Shown: one piece after another, positions 8,445-16,605 of the stretch | Layout: each line of letters opens with the position of its first letter | Numbering within the stretch: position 1 is the first letter of the stretch | From: JABCZS01 sp041660525 | Lineage (GTDB): Bacteria; Pseudomonadota; Gammaproteobacteria; JABCZS01 | Assembly: GCA_041660525.1 (NCBI GenBank) | Contig: JBAZWD010000008.1 | Location: 1 to 64,000 of the forward strand | Direction of reading: 5' to 3' | Length of the DNA: 64,000 nt | Made by a program: the position numbers and the translations under genes | Notes under the pieces: model-generated | Told to the model about the DNA's origin: nothing | The model's input: the letters and a program-made list of their open reading frames with translations, nothing else | The model's database searches: none

Positions 8445-9717
8445 ACGCTGCCATTTCTAAATAACGTTGACAATAATTTCTTACGATTTCTGATTCCATT
8501 TGATTAAATACATCGTTGGCAAACGCACGGATTAACATGCGTCTGGCTTTGCTCATCGCTATGCCACGTGATTGTAAAAAGAATAAAGCTTCTTTATCCA
8601 ATTGCCCCGTCGTTGCACCGTGTGTACATTTGACATCATCGGTATAAATTTCTAATTCCGGTTTACTATTGGCTTCGCAAAATTCAGATAACAATAAATT
8701 ATGATTGCCTTGTTTGGCTTGAGTTTGTTGCGCACCCTGCTTAACGATCACTTTACCGTTAAACACACTCGTAGATTTATCAGCCAATATACCTTTGTAC
8801 AAAGATGCGCTCGCACAATGGGGAACATCATGATGTGTTAACGTGTGATAATCGACATGTTGATTATTGTGAGTAAAATAAAGACCATTGAGCTGGCAGC
8901 TGGCTTGTGTGCCAATTAAATAGGTATTAATATCATGGCGTGAAAAATTCCCACTCAAGGTCACAGCATTGGAATTAAATGCTGAACCTTGGTTTTGCTT
9001 AACGTGAACTGAGCCTATGTGGAAAGACTTATTACCTTCTTGCTCTATTTTATAATGCGATAATTTAGCATTTTCTTCCAATATAACTTCTGTCACTGTA
9101 TTATTAAAATAAGCCACATCATGTAAATCAACATAATGTTCAATGATTTCCACTTTTGAATTTTTACCAACTATGATTAAATTACGTAAGTGATTAACAC
9201 AGTTTTCACTGTTTTTTGTGCTTACATATAAAATATGCAAAGGTTTATCAATAACGGTATTATCGGGCACTATGAATACAACACCATTTTGCGCCAGTGC
9301 ATCACATAAACTCGCAAAAGGAAATTCTTTTTGAACTAGCGCTTGCCCTAAATACATTTGCAAAGTTTGCGCATGATCTTTAATGGCTTGCGCATAATCA
9401 CAAATAATTAAATTTTCTAAAGGTTTTGATTTGTATTGACCATCAATAAAAACAATTTCTTGGCAACGTTCATCCAACATGGAAAATAATTGCAACTCTT
9501 GCAAGTGCGTTATTTTTTCATTACTTGGCGTTTTATGGAAATCATTTTTTTGCCAAGCGCGCAATGGCGTGTACTTCCAAGTTTCTCGTTGCGTGCTCGG
9601 AATACCTTGCGCCATAAAGTTTTCAAAGGACGCGTTTCGATACGACAATAACCAATCAGGTTCATTGCCGGCTAATAATTTTTTATGTTGTGCTTGATAC
9701 TGCTCAATTACACTCAT
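8437..9717 (-). CDS. sufD: SUF scaffold subunit SufD
   Basis: The protein has 426 residues with the beta-helix core seen in SufB/SufD and the family motif CTHGATTGQLDKEALFFLQSRGI near the C-terminus, in which Cys-Thr-His is conserved. SufD pairs with SufB and SufC2 to build clusters. The N-terminal helical region (RNASFENFMAQGIPSTQRETWKYTP) is the usual SufD start. It overlaps sufC by 4 bp. Confidence 0.94.
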   Translation of the reverse strand: MSVIEQYQAQHKKLLAGNEPDWLLSYRNASFENFMAQGIPSTQRETWKYTPLRAWQKNDFHKTPSNEKITHLQELQLFSMLDERCQEIVFIDGQYKSKPLENLIICDYAQAIKDHAQTLQMYLGQALVQKEFPFASLCDALAQNGVVFIVPDNTVIDKPLHILYVSTKNSENCVNHLRNLIIVGKNSKVEIIEHYVDLHDVAYFNNTVTEVILEENAKLSHYKIEQEGNKSFHIGSVHVKQNQGSAFNSNAVTLSGNFSRHDINTYLIGTQASCQLNGLYFTHNNQHVDYHTLTHHDVPHCASASLYKGILADKSTSVFNGKVIVKQGAQQTQAKQGNHNLLLSEFCEANSKPELEIYTDDVKCTHGATTGQLDKEALFFLQSRGIAMSKARRMLIRAFANDVFNQMESEIVRNYCQRYLEMAAYE

Positions 9718-10454
9718 CCACCGACTCCTACATAACCACTTTCTTCTAGCTCTATCGCTAATTGCTTATCGCCAGATTTTATGATTTTACCGTCAGCTAA
9801 TACGTGGACAAAATCAGGAACAATATAATTTAATAAACGTTGGTAATGCGTAATCACTAAGAAAGAACGGTTGTTCGCACGTAATGCATTGACACCTTGC
9901 GCAACGACTTGCAACGCATCAATATCTAAACCTGAATCTGTTTCATCTAAAATAGACATGCAAGGCTCTAACATTAACATTTGTAATACTTCATTACGTT
10001 TTTTCTCACCGCCAGAAAAACCTTCGTTAACGGCGCGGTAAAGCATTTCTTCATTCATTTGCATTTGCTTTGCTTTTGATTTTATCGCAGCTAGAAAATC
10101 CATAGCATCCATTTCAGTTTGCTCGCGATGTCTGCGTTTGGCATTCATGGCTGCTTTTAAGAAGCTAATATTGCTAACACCAGGAATTTCGACCGGATAT
10201 TGGAAGGCTAAAAACAAACCTTCACGCGCACGCAAATCAACGCTCATGTCTAACAATGATTTATTTTTATAAAAAATATTACCGCTGGTGACTTCATAGC
10301 CAGCACGTCCAGCCAATACATTTGCCAAAGTACTTTTGCCAGCGCCATTAGGGCCCATGATGGCATGCACTTCGCCAGGATTAATCGTTAAATTTAATCC
10401 TTTTAGAATTTGTTTACCGTCTACGCTTGCGTATAAATTTTCTATGTTTAACAT
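9714..10454 (-). CDS. sufC: SUF ATPase SufC
   Basis: The protein has 246 residues. Walker A GPNGAGKST lies at 34-42, the signature is FSGGEKKRNEVLQML, and Walker B reads SILDETDSGLDIDAL, the SufC-specific variant of the D-loop. SufC drives SufBCD conformational changes during cluster assembly. It abuts sufB directly. Confidence 0.95.
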   Translation of the reverse strand: MLNIENLYASVDGKQILKGLNLTINPGEVHAIMGPNGAGKSTLANVLAGRAGYEVTSGNIFYKNKSLLDMSVDLRAREGLFLAFQYPVEIPGVSNISFLKAAMNAKRRHREQTEMDAMDFLAAIKSKAKQMQMNEEMLYRAVNEGFSGGEKKRNEVLQMLMLEPCMSILDETDSGLDIDALQVVAQGVNALRANNRSFLVITHYQRLLNYIVPDFVHVLADGKIIKSGDKQLAIELEESGYVGVGG

Positions 10455-11894
10455 TTAACCTACTGCTCCTTCTAAACTCACGGCCATTAATTTCTGTGCT
10501 TCTACTGCAAATTCCATAGGCAATTCTTTAAATACTTGTTTACAAAAACCGTTCACGATCATATTGATCGCATCTTCTTGATCGATGCCACGCTGTAAAC
10601 AATAAAACAATTGCTCATCACTAATCTTGGAAGTTGCGGCTTCATGCCCGACTTCTGCCGTATTATTTTTAACTTCAATATACGGGAATGTATGTGCTGC
10701 ACACTCACTGCCTAATAACAGTGAATCACACTGCGTATAGTTTTTTGCATTCTCGGCGCTTTTTAATACTTTCACTAAACCACGGTAACAATTTTGACCG
10801 TGTCCTGCGGAAATACCTTTAGATACTATCGTGCTGCTGGTATTTTTACCGATATGTATCATCTTCGTACCCGTATCGGCTTGCTGATAATTGTTGGTTA
10901 GCGCCACTGAATAAAATTCACCGACGCTATGATCGCCACGTAAAATAACGCTAGGATATTTCCAAGTGATTGCAGATCCCGTTTCAATTTGTGTCCAAGA
11001 AATTTTGGAACGATGGCCTCGACAATCACCACGTTTTGTTACGAAATTATAAATACCACCTTTGCCGTTTTTATCACCTGGATACCAATTTTGTACGGTA
11101 GAATATTTAATTTGTGCATTATCAAGTGCAACTAATTCCACAACCGCGGCGTGCAATTGATTTTCATCACGCATGGGCGCTGTGCAACCTTCCAAATAAC
11201 TGACGTAACTACTTTCTTCTGCAACAATTAATGTGCGCTCAAACTGTCCAGTTTTTGCGGCATTAATACGAAAATAAGTGGATAATTCCATCGGGCATCT
11301 AACGCCTTTGGGAATAAAACAAAACGATCCATCGCTAAATACAGCTGAATTTAATGCAGCATAAAAATTATCGGTATAAGAAACCACGGTACCTAAATAA
11401 CGCTCGATAAGTTCAGGATGATTTTGCACGGCTTCAGAAAAGGATCCGAAAATAACACCGGCATCGGCTAATTTTTCTTTAAATGTAGTCGCAACAGAAA
11501 CACTATCAAATACGGCATCTACTGCAACGCCCGCTAACATTTCTTGCTCACGCAAAGGGATGCCTAATTTTTCATAGGTGCGTAATAATTCAGGATCAAC
11601 TTCTGATAAATTTTTAGGCCCGACTTTTTTCTTAGGCGCAGAATAATAAATAATGTCATTAAAATTGACTTTCGGGTATTTTACATAAGCCCACGTCGGC
11701 TCTTGCATCGTCAACCAATGCCGATAAGCTTGCAGACGAAATTTTAATAAAAAATCGGGTTCATTTTTTTTCGCAGAGATCGCGCGCACCACGTCTTCTG
11801 ATAACCCAGGCAAAAAAGCCTCGGATTCAATGTCGGTTATAAAACCGGGCGTATAGGCTTTTTCTAAATAGTCTTTAACTTCTTGGTTACTCAC
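10455..11894 (-). CDS. sufB: SUF scaffold subunit SufB
   Basis: The protein has 479 residues. Typical blocks include SFCFIPKGVRCPMELSTYFRINA, YLEGCTAPMRDENQLHAAVVELVA and, near the C-terminus, KISDEQLFYCLQRGIDQEDA. SufB is the main cluster-binding subunit of SufBC2D. It overlaps sufR by 8 bp and is thus co-transcribed with the regulator. Confidence 0.95.
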   Translation of the reverse strand: MSNQEVKDYLEKAYTPGFITDIESEAFLPGLSEDVVRAISAKKNEPDFLLKFRLQAYRHWLTMQEPTWAYVKYPKVNFNDIIYYSAPKKKVGPKNLSEVDPELLRTYEKLGIPLREQEMLAGVAVDAVFDSVSVATTFKEKLADAGVIFGSFSEAVQNHPELIERYLGTVVSYTDNFYAALNSAVFSDGSFCFIPKGVRCPMELSTYFRINAAKTGQFERTLIVAEESSYVSYLEGCTAPMRDENQLHAAVVELVALDNAQIKYSTVQNWYPGDKNGKGGIYNFVTKRGDCRGHRSKISWTQIETGSAITWKYPSVILRGDHSVGEFYSVALTNNYQQADTGTKMIHIGKNTSSTIVSKGISAGHGQNCYRGLVKVLKSAENAKNYTQCDSLLLGSECAAHTFPYIEVKNNTAEVGHEAATSKISDEQLFYCLQRGIDQEDAINMIVNGFCKQVFKELPMEFAVEAQKLMAVSLEGAVG

Positions 11895-12297
11895 GATTAT
11901 CCCTCATATCAGCCAATGTCACTTTTGACAATAACTCTAAAACCATGTGATTAATTTTCTGCCAGGGATTTCGCATCTGACAGGCCTGTTCATGACTACA
12001 TAAGCCGGTACGCACACTACATTCCGTTACCGCTACCCGCCCTTCCATGGCCTCTATAAGCTGCGCGACAGTGATATATTCTAAAGGTTTTGCCAATTGA
12101 TAGCCACCCTGCGCACCCCGATGAGATATAACCAATTGATTTTTAAGTAATATTTTTAATATTTTACTTACTGTTGGATTGGGTAAATCTAAAGCACTGG
12201 CTAATTGGCTGGCATTCCAGACTTCATCGCTATTTTGTTTTGCAAAATAGCTTAGGATTAAGACGGCATAATCGGTTAATTTATTGACTTTAATCAT
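11887..12297 (-). CDS. Rrf2-family SUF regulator (SufR/IscR-like)
   Basis: The protein has 136 residues. The N-terminal winged helix (VNKLTDYAVLILSYFA, then NPTVSKILKILLKNQLVISHRGAQGGYQLAKP) is typical Rrf2. Three cysteines (TECSVRTGLCSHEQACQ) fit an Fe-S cluster ligand set. It is the first gene of the SUF operon and very likely senses cluster supply and controls the operon. Upstream lie a -10 box TATTAT 6 nt before the ATG and a near-perfect palindrome in the promoter spacer, which would make it an autorepressor. Confidence 0.9.
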   Translation of the reverse strand: MIKVNKLTDYAVLILSYFAKQNSDEVWNASQLASALDLPNPTVSKILKILLKNQLVISHRGAQGGYQLAKPLEYITVAQLIEAMEGRVAVTECSVRTGLCSHEQACQMRNPWQKINHMVLELLSKVTLADMRDNRE

Positions 12298-12303
12298 GGG
12301 GGC

Positions 12304-12333
12304 ATAATAGCACTAAATTAGTACTGAATGCAA
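12304..12333 (-). promoter_or_regulatory. Promoter and predicted Rrf2 operator of the SUF operon
   Basis: On the reverse strand, TTGCAT (12328-12333), an 18-nt spacer and TATTAT (12304-12309) form a promoter whose -10 ends 6 nt before the ATG at 12297. The spacer holds the palindrome AGTACTAA-T-TTAGTGCT (12309-12325; arms match in 7 of 8 positions). Its core ACTAAATTAGT resembles the boxes bound by Rrf2-family Fe-S regulators. Binding there would block RNA polymerase, so autorepression is predicted. Confidence 0.6.
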
Positions 12334-12387
12334 TGGCAAGATTTACGGAATTTCAAAAAGTTATGGCTGGATATAATTTTACATATC

Positions 12388-12449
12388 GAGCCAAAAGTTG
12401 TTTGCAATATGACTTTTGGCCCGGTATACTTTCTTATATGGAGCCAAAA
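12388..12449 (+). promoter_or_regulatory. Promoter with repeated GAGCCAAAA operator-like sites upstream of the DUF234 ATPase
   Basis: TTGCAA (12402-12407), 17 nt and TATACT (12425-12430) form a likely sigma70 promoter. The perfect inverted repeat GCCAAAAGT (12390-12398) / ACTTTTGGC (12412-12420) straddles the -35. A direct copy of GAGCCAAAA (12388-12396) recurs at 12441-12449, just before the ATG at 12452. Three copies of one motif around the promoter and ribosome site suggest autoregulation. Confidence 0.55.
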
Positions 12450-12451
12450 CT

Positions 12452-13909
12452 ATGATATCACTTATTGGGCGTGAAGCAGAGGTCAAAACATTATCCCAGA
12501 TCTTTGCATCAAAAGCTGCGGAGCTGGTTGTGCTTTATGGCCGTCGCCGCGTCGGGAAAACTCACTTAATCAGAAGTTGTTTTGCGCAAAAGCCTTTTTA
12601 TATAGAATTTACAGGCATTCGTAAAGCACCTTTGCACCGACAATTGCAAGCATTTGCTGAAAAACTCTCTGCCACTTTTTTTAATAATATCCCAATAAAA
12701 ACGCCCACCAGTTGGTTTGAAGCGTTTAGCCTTTTAAATAAGGAAATTGAAAAACTAACTCCCACTCAGAAAATTGTTTTATTTTTTGATGAACTACCCT
12801 GGATGGTCACAAAACGCTCTCATCTACTACAAGAATTTGATTACTTTTGGAACACCAGCTGGAGTTTACGCGCTCAAGTTAAAATCGTTTTATGTGGATC
12901 AGCGGCCTCATGGATGATTGATAATATTATCAATGCCACAGGAGGATTACATAATAGACTGACACGAAAAATATTACTTACACCATTTAATTTAGCAACC
13001 ACCCAAAAATATCTCCATTCTATGGGTTATCAGTATACTCATCAACAAATCGTTGAACTTTATATGGTCACCGGTGGAATTCCCTATTATTTAAATAATT
13101 TAGTCAAAGATAAATCACTGCAACAAAATATTGAAGCCATGTGCTTCAACCAAAATGGCGCACTTTATGATGAGTTCCCACGTTTATTTGAATCATTATA
13201 TGAACATGCTGAAATTAATTTAAAACTTATACGCGCCATCTCTAAACAACGACATGGCATTTCTCGGGACCAATTACTCAAAACTGTGAAAATGATATCC
13301 GGGGGCAGTTTTAATAAACGCATTCAAGAGCTTGAAGCCGCAGGCTTTATCAAAAGCTATATTCCCTATGGTCGAGAAAAACGTAATATTTTCTATCGTG
13401 CTATAGATGAATATTGTTTATTTTATTTACGATGGATAGAACCCGCACGTAGTCATGGTCATGAAATTGTCAAAGGTTATTGGCAAGCTCAATACCATAC
13501 CCCTGCTTGGTATGAGTGGGCAGGTTATACTTTTGAAAACATTTGTATGAAACATGTAGAAAAAATTCGCCAAGCACTAGAGCTACAATATATCGGTTGC
13601 ACTGTCGCAACTTGGAAATTCATTCCAAAACCTGGTGAGAAGGTAAATGGCGCACAAATTGATTTATTGCTTGATCGCGATGATGGGGTCATCACCCTGT
13701 GTGAAATTAAATTTTCTGATAAACCTTATGCCATCGATAAGGACTATGCCAAATCCCTTATTCAAAAAATGGATGTATTTCAATCGCGCACCCAATCCCA
13801 CAAACAATTAATGTTAGCTATGATTACTACGCATGGACTCAAAAACAATTTGTGGTCAGAAGATATCGTTCAAGGAGTGGTCACGCTGGAAGATTTATTT
13901 AAAGACTAA
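12452..13909 (+). CDS. AAA+ ATPase of the archaeal-type ATPase/DUF234 family with PD-(D/E)XK-like C-terminus
   Basis: The protein has 485 residues from the ATG at 12452, chosen because it has GGAG upstream and follows the predicted promoter; an earlier ATG-frame extension of 12 residues would start inside the operator. Walker A GRRRVGKT is at 30-37, Walker B is VLFFDELPWM, and a winged-helix segment follows (ISRDQLLKTV...SFNKRIQELEAAGFI). The C-terminal DUF234 region has QIDLLLDRDDGVITLCEIKF, a D...ExK pattern of restriction-endonuclease-like folds. Family function is unknown; its patchy distribution suggests a mobile or defence-type gene. The last 11 bp overlap nadA tail to tail. Confidence 0.85.
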   Translation: MISLIGREAEVKTLSQIFASKAAELVVLYGRRRVGKTHLIRSCFAQKPFYIEFTGIRKAPLHRQLQAFAEKLSATFFNNIPIKTPTSWFEAFSLLNKEIEKLTPTQKIVLFFDELPWMVTKRSHLLQEFDYFWNTSWSLRAQVKIVLCGSAASWMIDNIINATGGLHNRLTRKILLTPFNLATTQKYLHSMGYQYTHQQIVELYMVTGGIPYYLNNLVKDKSLQQNIEAMCFNQNGALYDEFPRLFESLYEHAEINLKLIRAISKQRHGISRDQLLKTVKMISGGSFNKRIQELEAAGFIKSYIPYGREKRNIFYRAIDEYCLFYLRWIEPARSHGHEIVKGYWQAQYHTPAWYEWAGYTFENICMKHVEKIRQALELQYIGCTVATWKFIPKPGEKVNGAQIDLLLDRDDGVITLCEIKFSDKPYAIDKDYAKSLIQKMDVFQSRTQSHKQLMLAMITTHGLKNNLWSEDIVQGVVTLEDLFKD

Positions 13910-14933
13910 ATGCCAACATACGATTCAGCGGCTTTATCGCTTGTTCGCATAATTCTAAAGATAAATTAATTTCGTTGCCGCCAGTTTTTAAGACTTGTTC
14001 TAAATTATCTAAACTATTCATCGCCATCCAAGGACAATGCACACAGCTTTTACACGTGGCGCCATTACCACCGCTAGGTGCTTGAATTAAAACTTTTTCG
14101 GGGGCAGCTAATTGCATTTTGTAGAATATGCCGCGTTCGGTGGCAACAATACAAGTTTGTTGCGGCAGCGTTTGTGCGGCTTTAATTAATTGGGTGGTAG
14201 AACCTACTACATCGGCCATAGCAATGACTTCTTGGGGTGATTCTGGATGTACTAAAATAGCGGCATCGGGATATTGTTGCTTTAATTCCTTTAAGGTATC
14301 AGCTTTAAATGCTTCGTGCACTATACAACTGCCTTGCCAAAGTAACATATCTGCACCGGTTTTGCGTTGTAAATAATCGCCCAAATAACGATCCGGCGCC
14401 CAGATAATTTTTTCGCCCTGCTCTTTTAAGTGTTCAATAATCGGAACTGCGATACTACTCGTGACTACCCAATCTGCGCGGGCTTTTACAGCGGCAGACG
14501 TATTGGCGTAAACAACAACGGTGCGATCAGGATGTTCATCACAAAATTTTGAGAATTCATCGATGGGACAGCTTAGGTCTAACGAACAATTGGCTTCCAA
14601 GGTGGGTACTAATACGCGTTTATGTGGGCTTAGAATTTTTGCGGTCTCGCCCATAAATTTAACACCAGCCACAACCAAAGTATCGGCATCCGCATTTTTG
14701 CCAAATTTAGCCATTTCTAGCGAGTCACCAATAAAGCCCCCGCTTTCAGCAGCCAATTCTTGTAATAATGCATCGACATAATAATGGGCGATTAATACTG
14801 CATTTTGTTGTTTTAATAAGGATTTCAGAGTCTCAAAACGCTGCTGGCGCTCAGACAATGAATAAGGCGATGCCTGTGGTTTTTGTACTACTTGAGCACT
14901 ATAATTGTCTATGAGTTGTGCAGCGGTTGTCAT
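13899..14933 (-). CDS. nadA: Quinolinate synthase NadA
   Basis: The protein has 344 residues. It makes quinolinate from iminoaspartate and dihydroxyacetone phosphate in NAD synthesis using a [4Fe-4S] cluster; the conserved cysteines are visible in LEANCSLDLSCP, GSCIVHEAF and ATCKSCVHCPWMAMN. The start is preceded by TATAAT with only 6 nt between, so a leaderless transcript is likely. No nadB or nadC is adjacent. As an Fe-S enzyme it depends on the SUF system encoded just upstream. Confidence 0.94.
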   Translation of the reverse strand: MTTAAQLIDNYSAQVVQKPQASPYSLSERQQRFETLKSLLKQQNAVLIAHYYVDALLQELAAESGGFIGDSLEMAKFGKNADADTLVVAGVKFMGETAKILSPHKRVLVPTLEANCSLDLSCPIDEFSKFCDEHPDRTVVVYANTSAAVKARADWVVTSSIAVPIIEHLKEQGEKIIWAPDRYLGDYLQRKTGADMLLWQGSCIVHEAFKADTLKELKQQYPDAAILVHPESPQEVIAMADVVGSTTQLIKAAQTLPQQTCIVATERGIFYKMQLAAPEKVLIQAPSGGNGATCKSCVHCPWMAMNSLDNLEQVLKTGGNEINLSLELCEQAIKPLNRMLAFSL

Positions 14934-14939
14934 ACCTTC

Positions 14940-14945
14940 ATTATA
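14940..14945 (-). promoter_or_regulatory. -10 box (TATAAT) of nadA, predicted leaderless
   Basis: On the reverse strand TATAAT is followed by GAAGGT and then the ATG at 14933. GAAGGT resembles a Shine-Dalgarno core but abuts the ATG, so it cannot work as one. No clear -35 is visible. Confidence 0.5.
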
Positions 14946-14962
14946 CCTAATTGGAAACTAAG

Positions 14963-15751
14963 ATGCATATAGAAATTATCGATGCTCAAAATAAAGGTCG
15001 AAATTATAATTACCTGATTGCCTGCTCTGAAACTAAAGAAGCAGTGGCCGTCGATCCTATTGCCGTTGATGCTTGTTTAGCTATCGCCCATCAGCGCGGC
15101 TGGAAAATTACCCATATTGTAAATACCCATGAACATATTGATCATACCGGTGGCAATGAAGCCATGCGTTGCGCCACTGGCGCAAAACTGTGCGCACATT
15201 ACCTTGCGCCGATTGAAAATGTTGATATTAAATTACGCGGTGATCATTCTTTGCAAATTGGTAATACGGTTAAGTTTGAAGTTTTAGATACACCCGGTCA
15301 CACGCTTTCGCATATTTGTTTATTTGCTTATGATTTAGATGATGTTCCGCATTTATTTACCGGCGATATGTTATTTAATGCCGGTTGTGGAAACTGTTTG
15401 CATGGCGGTGATGTCGATAAATTATATGAAAGTTTTTCTGAGCAATTTGAACGTTTACCTGATGAAACGCATATTTACCCGGGCCATGATTATATCGATA
15501 ATAATTTACGCTTTGCGCAAAGTGTCGAGCCACATAATCCACATATTAAAGGCTTACAAGATAAACTCCTTACACATCCAAGACCGTATGTGAGCAATCT
15601 TCATATGGAACGTTTGGTCAATCCTTTTTTTCGTGAAGACAGTAATGAAATTGAAGCGACACTGCGCGCAAAAGGTTTTGAATTGCCACTAGAACAAGTG
15701 CGTCGTAAAGATATTTTTTTAGCCTTACGCGCGTTAAGAAATCAGTGGTGA
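14963..15751 (+). CDS. Hydroxyacylglutathione hydrolase-like metallo-beta-lactamase protein (GloB-like)
   Basis: The protein has 262 residues from the ATG at 14963; a TTG 12 bp upstream is possible but GGAA sits at the right distance for the ATG. The metal motif THEHIDHTGG is clear, with further ligands in DTPGHTLSH, TGDMLF and IYPGHDY. The length and the C-terminal domain (NPHIKG... ending FLALRALRNQW) match glyoxalase II, which hydrolyses S-lactoylglutathione. It could instead act on another thioester. Confidence 0.85.
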   Translation: MHIEIIDAQNKGRNYNYLIACSETKEAVAVDPIAVDACLAIAHQRGWKITHIVNTHEHIDHTGGNEAMRCATGAKLCAHYLAPIENVDIKLRGDHSLQIGNTVKFEVLDTPGHTLSHICLFAYDLDDVPHLFTGDMLFNAGCGNCLHGGDVDKLYESFSEQFERLPDETHIYPGHDYIDNNLRFAQSVEPHNPHIKGLQDKLLTHPRPYVSNLHMERLVNPFFREDSNEIEATLRAKGFELPLEQVRRKDIFLALRALRNQW

Positions 15752-15754
15752 AAT

Positions 15755-16150
15755 TTACCAAATGGTTTTGAGTTCGTGAATATCTGCTATTTTTTTATCG
15801 GGTGTAATCAGAGCTAGATGATGGTGCAAAGCCGTAGCTACAACGATTCGATCAGCCGGATCAAAATGCTTAATACTTTTTTGTTCAGTCGATAAAACAG
15901 CTATGGGTATATTAATACTCAAGACTTTAATATTCCGCGCATCTAACAAGATCTGCAAAAAACTTTCACTATCTATGCCAGGTTCAATACGTTTTTTTTG
16001 TATTAACATAGCAATTTTCCATAAACTAATATCACTACAACAGAGTTGTTTTTTCTCATAAGCTTGGTCGATCGTTTTTTTTGCAGTCGCACTCAGTTTT
16101 TCGGGAGTTATTGCATCATAAATAAGCACGCACGTATCTAACAAGATCAT
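15755..16150 (-). CDS. PIN-domain toxin, VapC-like (with one altered acidic residue)
   Basis: The protein has 131 residues. PIN features are Asp5 in MILLDTCVLIYD, the helix DISLWKIAMLI, the HFDPADRIVVATAL motif and the final LITPDKKI strand. In this subgroup the helix normally reads SLWEIA; here the conserved Glu is Lys45. VapC toxins cut tRNA or rRNA, using four acidic residues to bind Mg, so activity may be reduced. It overlaps its antitoxin by 4 bp. Confidence 0.85.
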   Translation of the reverse strand: MILLDTCVLIYDAITPEKLSATAKKTIDQAYEKKQLCCSDISLWKIAMLIQKKRIEPGIDSESFLQILLDARNIKVLSINIPIAVLSTEQKSIKHFDPADRIVVATALHHHLALITPDKKIADIHELKTIW

Positions 16151-16377
16151 TTTTCAACATCCCATTGCTCATCAACTGGCGAAATCACATTCCCTACTTT
16201 ACAGACTTTACGTAAATGTTTTAATTTTTTAATTGCTTCCATATGCTTATCAATAGGCGGCATAAGGCGGGCAATGGCATGGCCATGCAAAGTCACCACA
16301 ATCTCTTCTCCTTGAGACACGCTCGATAAATATTTAGGTAAATTATTTCGTAATTCCGTCACATTTACTTCATACAT
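16147..16377 (-). CDS. Phd/YefM-family antitoxin of the VapBC-like module
   Basis: The protein has 76 residues starting at the ATG at 16377, with GGGGG 4 nt before it; upstream in-frame codons would run into the operator. The sequence YEVNVTELRNNLPKYLSSVSQGEEIVVTLHGHAIARLMP is the DNA-binding Phd/YefM half, and the acidic C-terminus would wrap the toxin. It is first in the operon, as usual, and likely represses it at the palindrome upstream. Confidence 0.88.
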   Translation of the reverse strand: MYEVNVTELRNNLPKYLSSVSQGEEIVVTLHGHAIARLMPPIDKHMEAIKKLKHLRKVCKVGNVISPVDEQWDVEK

Positions 16378-16398
16378 AGTGCCCCCATATTTTGACTC

Positions 16399-16417
16399 TG
16401 TACATATTAAATGTACA
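16399..16417. promoter_or_regulatory. Palindromic operator of the VapBC-like module
   Basis: A perfect inverted repeat TGTACAT-ATTAA-ATGTACA lies 22 bp upstream of the antitoxin ATG. Reverse-strand AT-rich -10-like sequence (TAATAT) lies inside it. Its position and symmetry fit a dimeric antitoxin-toxin operator. Confidence 0.65.
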
Positions 16418-16593
16418 TAATTTGCAGGCAATAAGCAAGCTCATGTGACGACTGATTAAATCATAATTGTTGCAAATTATCAAGAAAATAATCGCTTAAT
16501 TGATTGTATTCATTAATAAATTAATCATTATTGATTTGCGATGCTTCGGATACTCAAGCTGGCAAGTTAATAGTGAAATTTTATGGATTGTAG

Positions 16594-16599
16594 TATACT
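16594..16599 (+). promoter_or_regulatory. -10 box (TATACT) of the 321-aa gene, predicted leaderless
   Basis: TATACT ends 6 nt before the ATG at 16606. An in-frame TGA (16603-16605) sits directly before the ATG, so the start cannot lie further upstream, and there is no Shine-Dalgarno sequence. A leaderless message is the simplest reading. The preceding 175 bp to the VapBC-like operon is AT-rich and shows no gene. Confidence 0.5.
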
Positions 16600-16605
16600 T
16601 ACTGA

